A stretch of DNA of 6,562 nucleotides from Rhodospirillaceae bacterium (GTDB lineage Bacteria; Pseudomonadota; Alphaproteobacteria; UBA11073), in assembly GCA_003536545.1 (NCBI GenBank), contig DPZW01000170.1, forward strand, positions 1 to 6,562, given 5' to 3'. A program made the position numbers and the translations under genes. Each line of letters opens with the position of its first letter. Position 1 is the stretch's first letter. The notes below the pieces were generated by a model. It was not told the origin of the DNA, ran no database searches, and saw only the letters and a program-made list of their open reading frames with translations. Shown here piece after piece: positions 1-5,660 of the stretch.

Positions 1-774
1 CGCAGGCATTTCCGCCAACGGCACCATATTCGGCCCATCAGACGGCGCGTTATCCGGGTCTGGATGGGTTTCAATGAATAGCCCCGCGCAGCCCACAGCC
101 AAGGCCGCCCGCGCCAGTGGTGGCACAAAGCGGCGATCGCCGCCTGATGACGTCCCCTGTCCGCCCGGTTGTTGCACGGAATGCGTGGCGTCAAAAATCA
201 CCGGATAACCCGTCTCCGCCATGATCGGCAGCGAACGGAAATCAGACACCAATGTGTTATAACCAAACGACGCACCACGCTCACACAACAAAATGTTTTC
301 ATTCCCCGTGCTGGCAATTTTTCTCGCCACCTGCGCCATATCCCAGGGCGCGAGGAACTGGCACTTCTTCACATTGATAGTTTTTTTCGTTTCGCCCGCC
401 GCAATTAGCAAATCCGTCTGGCGGCACAAGAAGGCAGGAATTTGCAACACGTCGACATATTTCGCTGCTTCCGCGCAGTGCCAAGGCTCATGCACATCCG
501 TCAGCACCGGCACGCCGAATTCATCACGAATTTCTTTCAAGTATTGCAAGCCTGTTTCCATGCCCAAGCCGCGCACACCAGAAACCGAGGTGCGGTTGGC
601 TTTATCAAATGAACTTTTAAACACCAGCGGGATATTCAATTTCTTACAGATCGCAACCATCTCCGCCGCCACGCCGCGCAGATGCTCCTTGCTTTCAATC
701 ACGCATGGCCCTGCGATAAGCATGAAGGGTGATGCGTTGGAGATTTTGATATTATTAAGAGTGACGGTTTTCAT
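1..774 (-). CDS. kdsA: 3-deoxy-8-phosphooctulonate (KDO-8-P) synthase, 3' end cut by window edge
   Basis: Cytoplasmic enzyme that condenses phosphoenolpyruvate with arabinose-5-phosphate to give KDO-8-phosphate, the precursor of KDO in the LPS inner core. The 258 codons present are open to the window edge. About 20-25 C-terminal residues are missing compared with the E. coli enzyme (284 aa). Seen in the translation: AGPCVIES near residue 24, FKSSFDKANRTS near 50-60, a DVHEPWHC segment, DATHSVQQPGG near 195-205 and ETHPDPDNAPSDGPN near 235-248. Cys24, His198, Glu235 and Asp246 have the same spacing as the four metal ligands of the Aquifex aeolicus enzyme (Cys11, His185, Glu222, Asp233). This indicates the metal-dependent class rather than the E. 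coli type, which has Asn in place of Cys. The ATG at 772-774 is preceded by a weak GGGA-type ribosome site. The gene starts only 15 bases after the tRNA-Arg CCA end on the same strand, so the two are probably co-transcribed. Confidence 0.97.
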   Translation of the reverse strand, partial: MKTVTLNNIKISNASPFMLIAGPCVIESKEHLRGVAAEMVAICKKLNIPLVFKSSFDKANRTSVSGVRGLGMETGLQYLKEIRDEFGVPVLTDVHEPWHCAEAAKYVDVLQIPAFLCRQTDLLIAAGETKKTINVKKCQFLAPWDMAQVARKIASTGNENILLCERGASFGYNTLVSDFRSLPIMAETGYPVIFDATHSVQQPGGQGTSSGGDRRFVPPLARAALAVGCAGLFIETHPDPDNAPSDGPNMVPLAEMPA

Positions 775-789
775 TTTTCTTTCCCGATG

Positions 790-865
<76 letters not shown>

Positions 866-874
866 AATCCGCCA

Positions 875-903
875 TAAATACCTGCGGCCCCCATGAATAT
901 CAA
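875..903 (-). promoter_or_regulatory. Candidate sigma70 promoter for tRNA-Arg and kdsA
   Basis: On the minus strand, TTGATA (898-903, 5 of 6 matches to TTGACA) is followed by a 17-base spacer and TATTTA (875-880, 3 of 6 matches to TATAAT). The predicted start of transcription is near 868, three or so bases before the tRNA 5' end. The stretch after the -10 box is GC-rich (TGGCGG), as is usual in stable-RNA promoters under stringent control. The -10 match is weak; the position and spacing carry the call. Confidence 0.5.
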
Positions 904-907
904 GCGA

Positions 908-1675
908 TTAAGCCGCCTTGCCCGTCAGCTGATAGGCTTTTCGGCCAATGATTTCCTTTAAAGCAGTTGCCAGACGCCAGAGATTATCCGTCACGGAAAA
1001 CTCATACTGCCACAGCGAACCATTGGTGCTGATAAAATCCACTGGATAAGGCACAACTGCCCAATCCTGTTTGGTAAAAATCGCGACTGATCGCGGCATA
1101 TGCATCGCCGATGTCACCAATAGCCATGTCTGGCCGGGCTGTGGCTGCACAAGTTTTTTACTGTTCACGGCATTTTCAAACGTATTGCGGCTTTCGCGTT
1201 CCCATATCACACGTGCGGGGTCATATCCCATGTCAGCCCAAAGTTGCCGGACGTAATCCGCTTCGCGCACATCCTGCCGCAGCGGATTACCAGACCCGCC
1301 AGTGAAAACCAATTTCGCATCCGGATATTTTTGTGCGAGTTTTGCGAACGCCAAATAGCGATCTGCCTTGTTATCAGTTTGAATTTGCTGACGTACTTCG
1401 CTACCTTCGGACCAGACAAACCCACCCAGCAAAATAATCCCGTCCACATGTGCAGGTAATTCGGGAATGGGATAAGTATTTTCAATTTGCCGGATGTAAT
1501 ATTCACCGATCGGCAAGGCAGCCGCAAGCCATGCACATACGACCAGAATTGTCATGATGACACGCCCAAATCTGGGTCGCACCCAAAGCAGGATAACGGT
1601 TAAAGCCAGCAGTACAAATAAAAAATTCGCCGGCTGCGCCAGGGTCCAAAAAATCTTGCTTAATTCAAAGAACAT
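908..1675 (-). CDS. YdcF/ElyC/SanA-family (DUF218) inner-membrane protein
   Basis: A 255-aa protein with two N-terminal membrane segments (about residues 15-32 and 38-56) and a DUF218 domain from about residue 76 on. Visible family motifs are DGIILLGG (78-85), LVFTGGSGN (122-130), ESRNTFENA (161-169) and LLVTSAMHMPRS (185-196). Length and layout match E. coli ElyC (259 aa), whose family is linked to peptidoglycan and lipid-carrier metabolism; the biochemical activity is not established. The soluble domain is expected on the periplasmic side. Start choice: an ATG at 1694-1696 is in frame, but no ribosome site precedes it. A GGAGAAGG sequence sits inside its first codons, 11 bases ahead of the ATG at 1673-1675, and the hydrophobic N-terminus begins there, so 1675 is preferred. 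The stop (TAA, 908-910) lies just ahead of the tRNA promoter. Assignment to ElyC rather than to YdcF or SanA is by topology only. Confidence 0.88.
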   Translation of the reverse strand: MFFELSKIFWTLAQPANFLFVLLALTVILLWVRPRFGRVIMTILVVCAWLAAALPIGEYYIRQIENTYPIPELPAHVDGIILLGGFVWSEGSEVRQQIQTDNKADRYLAFAKLAQKYPDAKLVFTGGSGNPLRQDVREADYVRQLWADMGYDPARVIWERESRNTFENAVNSKKLVQPQPGQTWLLVTSAMHMPRSVAIFTKQDWAVVPYPVDFISTNGSLWQYEFSVTDNLWRLATALKEIIGRKAYQLTGKAA

Positions 1676-1696
1676 CGCTGTTCGTGCCTTCTCCAT
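1666..1696 (-). promoter_or_regulatory. Ribosome binding site that decides the YdcF-like start
   Basis: Read on the minus strand, GGAGAAGG (1687-1694) lies 11 bases before the ATG at 1673-1675 and overlaps the alternative upstream ATG at 1694-1696. A Shine-Dalgarno sequence cannot serve an initiation codon that it overlaps, so the downstream ATG is the likely start. The spacing is at the long end of the normal range. Confidence 0.6.
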
Positions 1697-1750
1697 TTAA
1701 GGCTATCATTGTGGCATGATTCTGCGTGCCAACCCACAATGGGGGATATA
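1697..1750. promoter_or_regulatory. Divergent spacer with two overlapping inverted repeats; candidate operator and prpB promoter
   Basis: This short spacer separates the divergent YdcF-like gene and prpB. It holds ATTGTGG (1708-1714) mirrored by CCACAAT (1734-1740) with 19 bases between, and TGGCA (1712-1716) mirrored by TGCCA (1727-1731) with 10 bases between. A plus-strand -10-like TATCAT (1704-1709, 5 of 6) lies directly beside the first arm; a match 17 bases upstream (TTCGTG) is poor. The layout suits a repressor or activator site at the prpB promoter, but no known regulator consensus was recognised and no regulator gene is in the window. Confidence 0.35.
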
Positions 1751-2641
1751 ATGCTTTGTAATACCACTGCGACAGATAAACGCTCTGCACTGCGCCGCGC
1801 GCTGGAGAATAAGAAATTACTGCGCTTTCCGGGGGCTTTTATGCCGCTCGCCGCTATTGCGATTGAGGAAGCCGGGTTTGACGGCATTTACCTTTCGGGC
1901 GGCGCGTTTTCAGCATCCCTGGGCCTGCCTGATATTGGTCTCACCACTCTGGACGAGGTCGCCACCCTCACGCGGCGCATTTCTGATGTCACCAACCTGC
2001 CGCTGATTGTGGATGCGGATACAGGTTTTGGTGGCCCGATTAATGCGGCGCGCAGCGTCATTGAAATTGAAAATGCAGGCGCAGCGGGCCTGCATCTTGA
2101 AGACCAGATTCACCCCAAGCGTTGCGGCCACCTGGAAGGCAAGGAATTGGTCAGCACCACAGAAATGGTACAGCGCATCCATGCTGCCGTTGGCGCGCGC
2201 GTAGATAAAAATTTCCTGATTATTGCGCGCACAGATGCAACCGCCGTTGAAGGTTTTGATGCGGCAGTTGCGCGTGCCAGACATTATATTGCCGCCGGTG
2301 CAGATATGATTTTTGCCGAGGCATTAATTAGCGCAATTGAATTCAAGAATTTTGCTGAGGCGATTGCACCAACGCCCCTCCTCGCCAACATGACAGAATT
2401 CGGCAAAAGCCCAGTCTTATCCGTGGATGAATTACAGACCGCCGGCGCAGCATTGGTCATTTATCCCGTAACAACATTACGCATCGCAATGCAGGCTATC
2501 ATCAACGGCATCAACCATATCAAAATGCACGGCAAACAAACTGATCCACTGATTGAAACTATGCAGCCGCGCAAGGACCTGTACCGGATGATTGCCTATC
2601 AGGATTACGTGGATCTGGATAAAAAAATTGCAGGTTATTAA
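1751..2641 (+). CDS. prpB: 2-methylisocitrate lyase (PEP mutase/isocitrate lyase superfamily)
   Basis: Cleaves 2-methylisocitrate to pyruvate and succinate in the cytoplasm, the last step of the 2-methylcitrate cycle for propionyl-CoA. The product is 296 aa, the same length as E. coli PrpB. Seen: GGAFSASLGLPDIG (50-63), the Mg-binding DADTGFGGP (88-96), the catalytic loop KRCGH with Cys125 (123-127), ARTDA (159-163) and LLANMTEFG (210-218). The KRCGH loop separates it from oxaloacetate decarboxylase and phosphonate members of the superfamily. The start is the ATG at 1751, preceded by GGGGGA (1741-1746). In-frame ATGs at 1709 and 1739 exist but would add a non-family N-terminus, and 1709 lacks a ribosome site. 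prpC follows on the same strand, 291 bases downstream, which supports the methylcitrate assignment over plain isocitrate lyase. The stop overlaps that of a small convergent gene. Confidence 0.95.
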   Translation: MLCNTTATDKRSALRRALENKKLLRFPGAFMPLAAIAIEEAGFDGIYLSGGAFSASLGLPDIGLTTLDEVATLTRRISDVTNLPLIVDADTGFGGPINAARSVIEIENAGAAGLHLEDQIHPKRCGHLEGKELVSTTEMVQRIHAAVGARVDKNFLIIARTDATAVEGFDAAVARARHYIAAGADMIFAEALISAIEFKNFAEAIAPTPLLANMTEFGKSPVLSVDELQTAGAALVIYPVTTLRIAMQAIINGINHIKMHGKQTDPLIETMQPRKDLYRMIAYQDYVDLDKKIAGY

Positions 2642-2856
2642 TTATTTGGAACAAGTGTGATAATTGTCTTATCACGTGCCGCCGCATCGTGTTTGGATTT
2701 TTCATTGGCCCGGTAGCTATCTAAATCGCCCTTGCATTCCAGATTGCCGTTCATGCTAGTCACCAACATCACCGCAGCCAATGTGAAGCACAGGAATTTC
2801 CCGCGCCGTTTAGTCGCAAGAGATTGCTGTGACGCGCTGGATTGTGCTGGCTTCAT
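2638..2856 (-). CDS. Small single-helix membrane or secreted protein, unrecognised
   Basis: A 72-codon reading frame filling most of the prpB-prpC gap on the opposite strand. The product has a short polar N-terminus, a KRRGK positive patch near residues 16-20, a hydrophobic segment of about 15 residues (21-36) and a charged C-terminal half (LECKGDLDSYRANEKSK...). This fits one membrane anchor with N-in topology, or an uncleaved signal. Codons look like those of neighbouring genes. The frame extends upstream to an ATG at 2976, but that would run into the prpC coding start, so the ATG at 2854-2856 is chosen. No Shine-Dalgarno precedes it. A minus-strand promoter-like pair (TTTACA 2890-2895, 18 bases, TATGCT 2866-2871) would start transcription almost at the ATG, as in leaderless messages. 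Its TAA overlaps the prpB stop by 4 bases. Function unknown; it could still be a chance frame. Confidence 0.5.
   Translation of the reverse strand: MKPAQSSASQQSLATKRRGKFLCFTLAAVMLVTSMNGNLECKGDLDSYRANEKSKHDAAARDKTIITLVPNN
2657..2675. repeat. Perfect 7-bp inverted repeat downstream of prpB
   Basis: GTGATAA (2657-2663) and TTATCAC (2669-2675) are exact reverse complements around a 5-base loop, extendable by two G-U pairs in RNA. It lies 16 bases after the prpB stop and inside the C-terminal codons of the small minus-strand frame. No T-run follows on either strand, so it is not a standard intrinsic terminator. It may stabilise the prpB 3' end or be a protein-binding site. Confidence 0.5.
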
Positions 2857-2865
2857 TGCAGGGAA

Positions 2866-2895
2866 AGCATAGCCAAAATGGGCAGAATCTGTAAA
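2866..2895 (-). promoter_or_regulatory. Candidate promoter for the small minus-strand gene
   Basis: TTTACA (2890-2895) and TATGCT (2866-2871) read on the minus strand, separated by 18 bases and with TGGC just before the -10 box. Transcription would begin within a few bases of the ATG at 2856, so the message would be leaderless or nearly so, which fits the missing ribosome site. Confidence 0.3.
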
Positions 2896-2932
2896 GAATA
2901 ATCTCCCTATAGAGCAAAAATGCGAGGCAGCA

Positions 2933-4072
2933 GTGGCCAAACCCAGTTCCAATAATCCTGATAAAATAATCTTCAAAGGGCTGGATGGGGTTTACGCCGA
3001 TGTCACGGCGATTTCCGAAGTGCACGCCCAGGAAGCCGTGCTCACCTACCGCGGTTACCGCATCAATGAACTAGCCGAACATAAAACCTGGGAAGAAGTT
3101 GCCTATCTGATCTGGCACGGTGAATTGCCGAATGCCAAACAGCTCGCTAATTTTATTCAATTTGAAAAAACGCACCGGAATATTTCCCCTACGCTTTCCC
3201 GGCTCATTTGTTCCCTTCCCAGCAGCGCACATCCGATGGACCGGCTCCGCACCGCGATTAGCTTTATGGGCTGTGAAGATATTGGTGCGAATGATCATTC
3301 ACCATTGGGCCTCATGGAACGTTCGGTTTTAATGTTTGCGAAACTGCCAACGATTGTGGCAACCATCTATCGTACCGACAAACGTATGCCGATTATCGAG
3401 CCGAATCCGAAACTGGATTACATCGATAATTTCTTTCACATGACGTTAGGTGGCAAGCCGGATCCCGTTATTAAGCGCGCCTTTGATGTTTCCATGACGC
3501 TATATGCGGAACATTCATTCAATGCCTCCACGTTTGCCGCACGCGTGGTCACCTCCACACTATCTGATATTTACAGTGCGGTAACAGCTGGAATTGGTGC
3601 GTTACGGGGGCCTTTGCATGGCGGCGCAAATGAAGCCGTGATGGGAACACTGCAGGACGCGCGTGATGCCGGCGGCGTGGATAAATATCTGGCTGGCGTT
3701 TTTGCGCGCAAAGAAAAAGTTATTGGCTTTGGTCACCGCGTTTATAAAAATGGTGACAGCCGCGTGCCCACCATGACCAAATATTTCCACAATGTTGCCA
3801 AGCTGAAACGCCGCGAAGATTTAATTGCGCTATCAGATGAATTAGCTGCTGCTATCGCGCGCGAGAAAAATCTGTTTCCCAATCTGGATTATCCAGCTGG
3901 CCCTACCTATGCCCTGATGGGATTTCCCGAAAGCATTTTCACGCCAATGTTTGTAATGTCACGCATTACAGGCTGGACCGCTCATGTGATGGAGCAATTG
4001 TCGGATAACCGGATCATTCGTCCGCTGTCAGCTTATAACGGACAAAAACCCCGTAAATTGCCTAAGAAGTAG
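2933..4072 (+). CDS. prpC: 2-methylcitrate synthase / citrate synthase family
   Basis: Condenses propionyl-CoA (and usually, less well, acetyl-CoA) with oxaloacetate; cytoplasmic entry enzyme of the 2-methylcitrate cycle. The product is 379 aa, close to E. coli PrpC (389). Seen: LTYRGYRINELAEH near 38-51, SSAHPMDRLRTA near 96-107, AEHSFNASTFAARV near 192-205, GIGALRGPLHGGANE with catalytic His229, VIGFGHRVYK with His268, FPNLDYPAGP with Asp319, and the C-terminal FTPMFVMSRITGWTAH. The His-His-Asp triad is complete, with spacings of 39 and 51 residues. The start is GTG at 2933, with GAGG (2924-2927) five bases upstream; the nearby ATG at 2920 is out of frame. Methylcitrate rather than citrate synthase is chosen because the gene follows prpB and the protein resembles the short PrpC/MmgD type; sequence alone cannot exclude citrate synthase. 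The 3' end overlaps the convergent reductase gene by 11 bases. Confidence 0.9.
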   Translation: MAKPSSNNPDKIIFKGLDGVYADVTAISEVHAQEAVLTYRGYRINELAEHKTWEEVAYLIWHGELPNAKQLANFIQFEKTHRNISPTLSRLICSLPSSAHPMDRLRTAISFMGCEDIGANDHSPLGLMERSVLMFAKLPTIVATIYRTDKRMPIIEPNPKLDYIDNFFHMTLGGKPDPVIKRAFDVSMTLYAEHSFNASTFAARVVTSTLSDIYSAVTAGIGALRGPLHGGANEAVMGTLQDARDAGGVDKYLAGVFARKEKVIGFGHRVYKNGDSRVPTMTKYFHNVAKLKRREDLIALSDELAAAIAREKNLFPNLDYPAGPTYALMGFPESIFTPMFVMSRITGWTAHVMEQLSDNRIIRPLSAYNGQKPRKLPKK

Positions 4073-4784
4073 GTTCTGTTTTAGGCACGAGATGCTCACC
4101 GCCATCCAGCGGAATGCACGCCCCTGTCATGGATTTTATATTCAGGATAAATTCAATGGCCGCTGCAACATCTTCAGGCGCAGGCCCGGTGCCCATGGGC
4201 GTTCTGGCGCGGCGCGCTTCAAACCTTGTCGCATCTTCTCCGACATTGGGCAGCACATGCCCAGGCGCGATAGCATTCACGCGAATATGTGGCGCAAACT
4301 CAACGGCTTTTTGTTGGGTCGCCTGCCATAACTTGATCTTGCTTTCCGTATAAACCGGAAAAGCATAAGAAGGATTGAGCACCCGCTGATCCAGAATATT
4401 GATGATATTACCAACACCACCCTGCGGCAGCGTCTTAGCCATTTCCTGCATCAAGGTCAGAGGCGCATGATAATTCACCGCCATGATTTCGCTTCTTAAT
4501 TCCGCAGATATATTTTCATGATCCTGATCGGGATAGAAAACAGCCGCATTGTTGATTAATGTATCAACAGGCCCATTTTCACGCATGAGTTTTTGAAATG
4601 ATGCCGCCAGATCTGGCGCACGCAAATTCTGCTGCCATAATGCGGCATTGCCCAATTTCCTAGTCAATGCTTCAGCCTCATCCTGGCTGCGGTGATAATG
4701 AATAATAATCTTGCTGCCATCGTGCGCCAAATGCTGGGCGATGATCGCACCAATCCGCGTAGCTGCACCGGTAATTAAAATCAT
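4062..4784 (-). CDS. Short-chain dehydrogenase/reductase, FolM/pteridine-reductase (PTR1) type
   Basis: A 240-aa NADPH-type SDR. The N-terminal cofactor motif is TGAATRIG (5-12), with Arg where classical SDRs have Gly, as in PTR1 and FolM; HRS (31-33) after the second strand suits NADPH. NNAAVF (78-83) is the structural NAG-like motif. The active site is Asp132, Tyr145 and Lys149: Asp replaces the usual catalytic Ser, and the Asp-Tyr spacing of 13 and YxxxK equal those of PTR1 (Asp181, Tyr194, Lys198). The C-terminus PLDGGEHLV matches FolM (PLDGGRHL). The likely role is reduction of dihydromonapterin or dihydrofolate/pterin in the cytoplasm; the exact substrate is uncertain. The ATG at 4782-4784 is fixed by an in-frame stop 13-15 bases upstream, yet no ribosome site precedes it. 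It lies 35 bases after the unrecognised gene on the same strand, so it may be co-transcribed. Confidence 0.85.
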   Translation of the reverse strand: MILITGAATRIGAIIAQHLAHDGSKIIIHYHRSQDEAEALTRKLGNAALWQQNLRAPDLAASFQKLMRENGPVDTLINNAAVFYPDQDHENISAELRSEIMAVNYHAPLTLMQEMAKTLPQGGVGNIINILDQRVLNPSYAFPVYTESKIKLWQATQQKAVEFAPHIRVNAIAPGHVLPNVGEDATRFEARRARTPMGTGPAPEDVAAAIEFILNIKSMTGACIPLDGGEHLVPKTEPTS

Positions 4785-4819
4785 AGAGCAACAATACTAA
4801 AATTATTTAGGGGCAGCTA

Positions 4820-5608
4820 TTAGATATTTGGACCGCAGCGCTGATCTTTACCTTTTGCTTTACTCTCTTGTTTTTTACCTTTTTTGGCAGGATATCTATC
4901 CCTACCACTGTTCAAGTGATCTTCAATTGCAGCAAGGGGATCTGTATCTGCATCAAAATTCCCTGGAATTGCCGGTTGAATTATCCCTTTTGCGGCTTCA
5001 GGCTGTTTTGATGCAACAACCGGTTTAATTTTTGCTTCGGCTATTTTCTGATCTTCTGCAGATCCAACAACTTTAGTAGCGGGAACAACTTCTGGCTGCT
5101 GCACTGGCCCTTCATTCAAAATTGTGACTGGTGCATAAATTACAGAATCTGGCTCTTCATTCAGAATTGTGACTGGTGCATAAATTACAGAATCTGGCTC
5201 TTCTTCAATCTTTAATTCCATTACTGAATTTACCGTTGCTACTTTCTCAAGAAAATCTACCATCTCTTCGATTGATAATCTATTTTCAGTATAATACCCT
5301 ATATTTACATCCGCAAAAGAAGCGGGGCCGGCAAAAGTCAAAGAAACTTTTTCTGAAGCATACCCCGCATAGATACATAAATCATCAAATGGTTCCTGCC
5401 CTGGCGCGGACAAGCTATCTATTTTTTCGCTTAGAAATCTAATGATATCACCCATACAATCAATGGACGCACCATTTAATTTTAAGGCTTTTAGCATGGG
5501 ATCTTTTACTTTGAACTCAACAAATGTTGTGAGCAAAGCATGCGGCATTTTTAAATTTTCTTCCCACCTTACAATTTCGGTTTTTTCAATATCTTTCACA
5601 AAAATCAT
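4820..5608 (-). CDS. Unrecognised 262-aa protein with internal 15-residue tandem duplication and basic tail
   Basis: I do not recognise this protein. Residues 1-135 look like a folded, mixed alpha/beta domain without membrane segments or signal peptide. Residues 137-151 and 152-166 are two identical copies of EPDSVIYAPVTILNE. Residues 167-215 are rich in Pro, Val, Ala and Lys, as in a flexible linker. Residues 222-236 (TDPLAAIEDHLNSGR) could form a short helix, and the last 25 residues are Lys-rich (PAKKGKKQESKAKGK). The gene is AT-richer than its neighbours: a hand count of 5221-5340 gives 44 of 120 G+C, against 37 of 60 in prpC at 3601-3660. This suggests acquisition or weak constraint. The start is ATG 5606-5608; upstream GTGGGG (5617-5622) is only a weak ribosome site. 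A good sigma70-like promoter lies just ahead. It sits between uvrB and the reductase gene on the same strand. Confidence 0.8.
   Translation of the reverse strand: MIFVKDIEKTEIVRWEENLKMPHALLTTFVEFKVKDPMLKALKLNGASIDCMGDIIRFLSEKIDSLSAPGQEPFDDLCIYAGYASEKVSLTFAGPASFADVNIGYYTENRLSIEEMVDFLEKVATVNSVMELKIEEEPDSVIYAPVTILNEEPDSVIYAPVTILNEGPVQQPEVVPATKVVGSAEDQKIAEAKIKPVVASKQPEAAKGIIQPAIPGNFDADTDPLAAIEDHLNSGRDRYPAKKGKKQESKAKGKDQRCGPNI
5111..5200. repeat. 45-bp tandem direct repeat, two copies
   Basis: Units 5111-5155 and 5156-5200 are identical except at one base (A at 5119, G at 5164). On the coding strand the difference is TTG against CTG, both Leu, so the protein repeat is exact. Being 45 bases long, the duplication keeps the frame. 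The near-identity indicates a recent slippage-type duplication. Confidence 0.97.
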
Positions 5609-5624
5609 TTTTTAAGCCCCACTT

Positions 5625-5660
5625 TACTCGAGTATAGTTATTAGAAAACTAAAAACTCAA
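5625..5660 (-). promoter_or_regulatory. Sigma70-like promoter of the unrecognised gene, with palindrome over the -10 box
   Basis: On the minus strand TTGAGT (5655-5660, 4 of 6) is followed by 18 bases and TATACT (5631-5636, 5 of 6). Transcription would start near 5624, leaving about 16 bases before the ATG at 5608. The perfect 10-base palindrome TACTCGAGTA (5625-5634) covers most of the -10 box and the bases after it, where a repressor would block initiation. The -35 box falls in the uvrB 3' region, two bases-pairs groups away from its stop codon, so the gene can be expressed independently of uvrB. Confidence 0.5.

Noticed and set aside
1709..1750. N-terminal extension of prpB from the ATG at 1709 or 1739
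   Set aside because: It adds residues not found in PrpB, whose length (296 aa) is matched exactly from 1751, and the best ribosome site serves 1751.
1747..1752. Perfect TATAAT -10 box
   Set aside because: It overlaps the prpB ATG and ribosome site, and no -35 box lies 16-18 bases upstream; a promoter here would start inside the gene.
4797..4810. Inverted repeat CTAAA-ATTA-TTTAG between the orphan gene and the reductase gene
   Set aside because: Five mostly A-T pairs, no T-run after it on the minus strand; too weak to call a terminator.
5176..5442. An 88-codon plus-strand frame inside the unrecognised gene
   Set aside because: Leu-rich antisense shadow with no ribosome site; the minus-strand frame is much longer and has a promoter.
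4820..5608. The orphan gene as part of a defence or toxin-antitoxin system
   Set aside because: No nuclease, toxin, helicase or DNA-binding motif is visible and the neighbouring genes are housekeeping; there is no partner gene.
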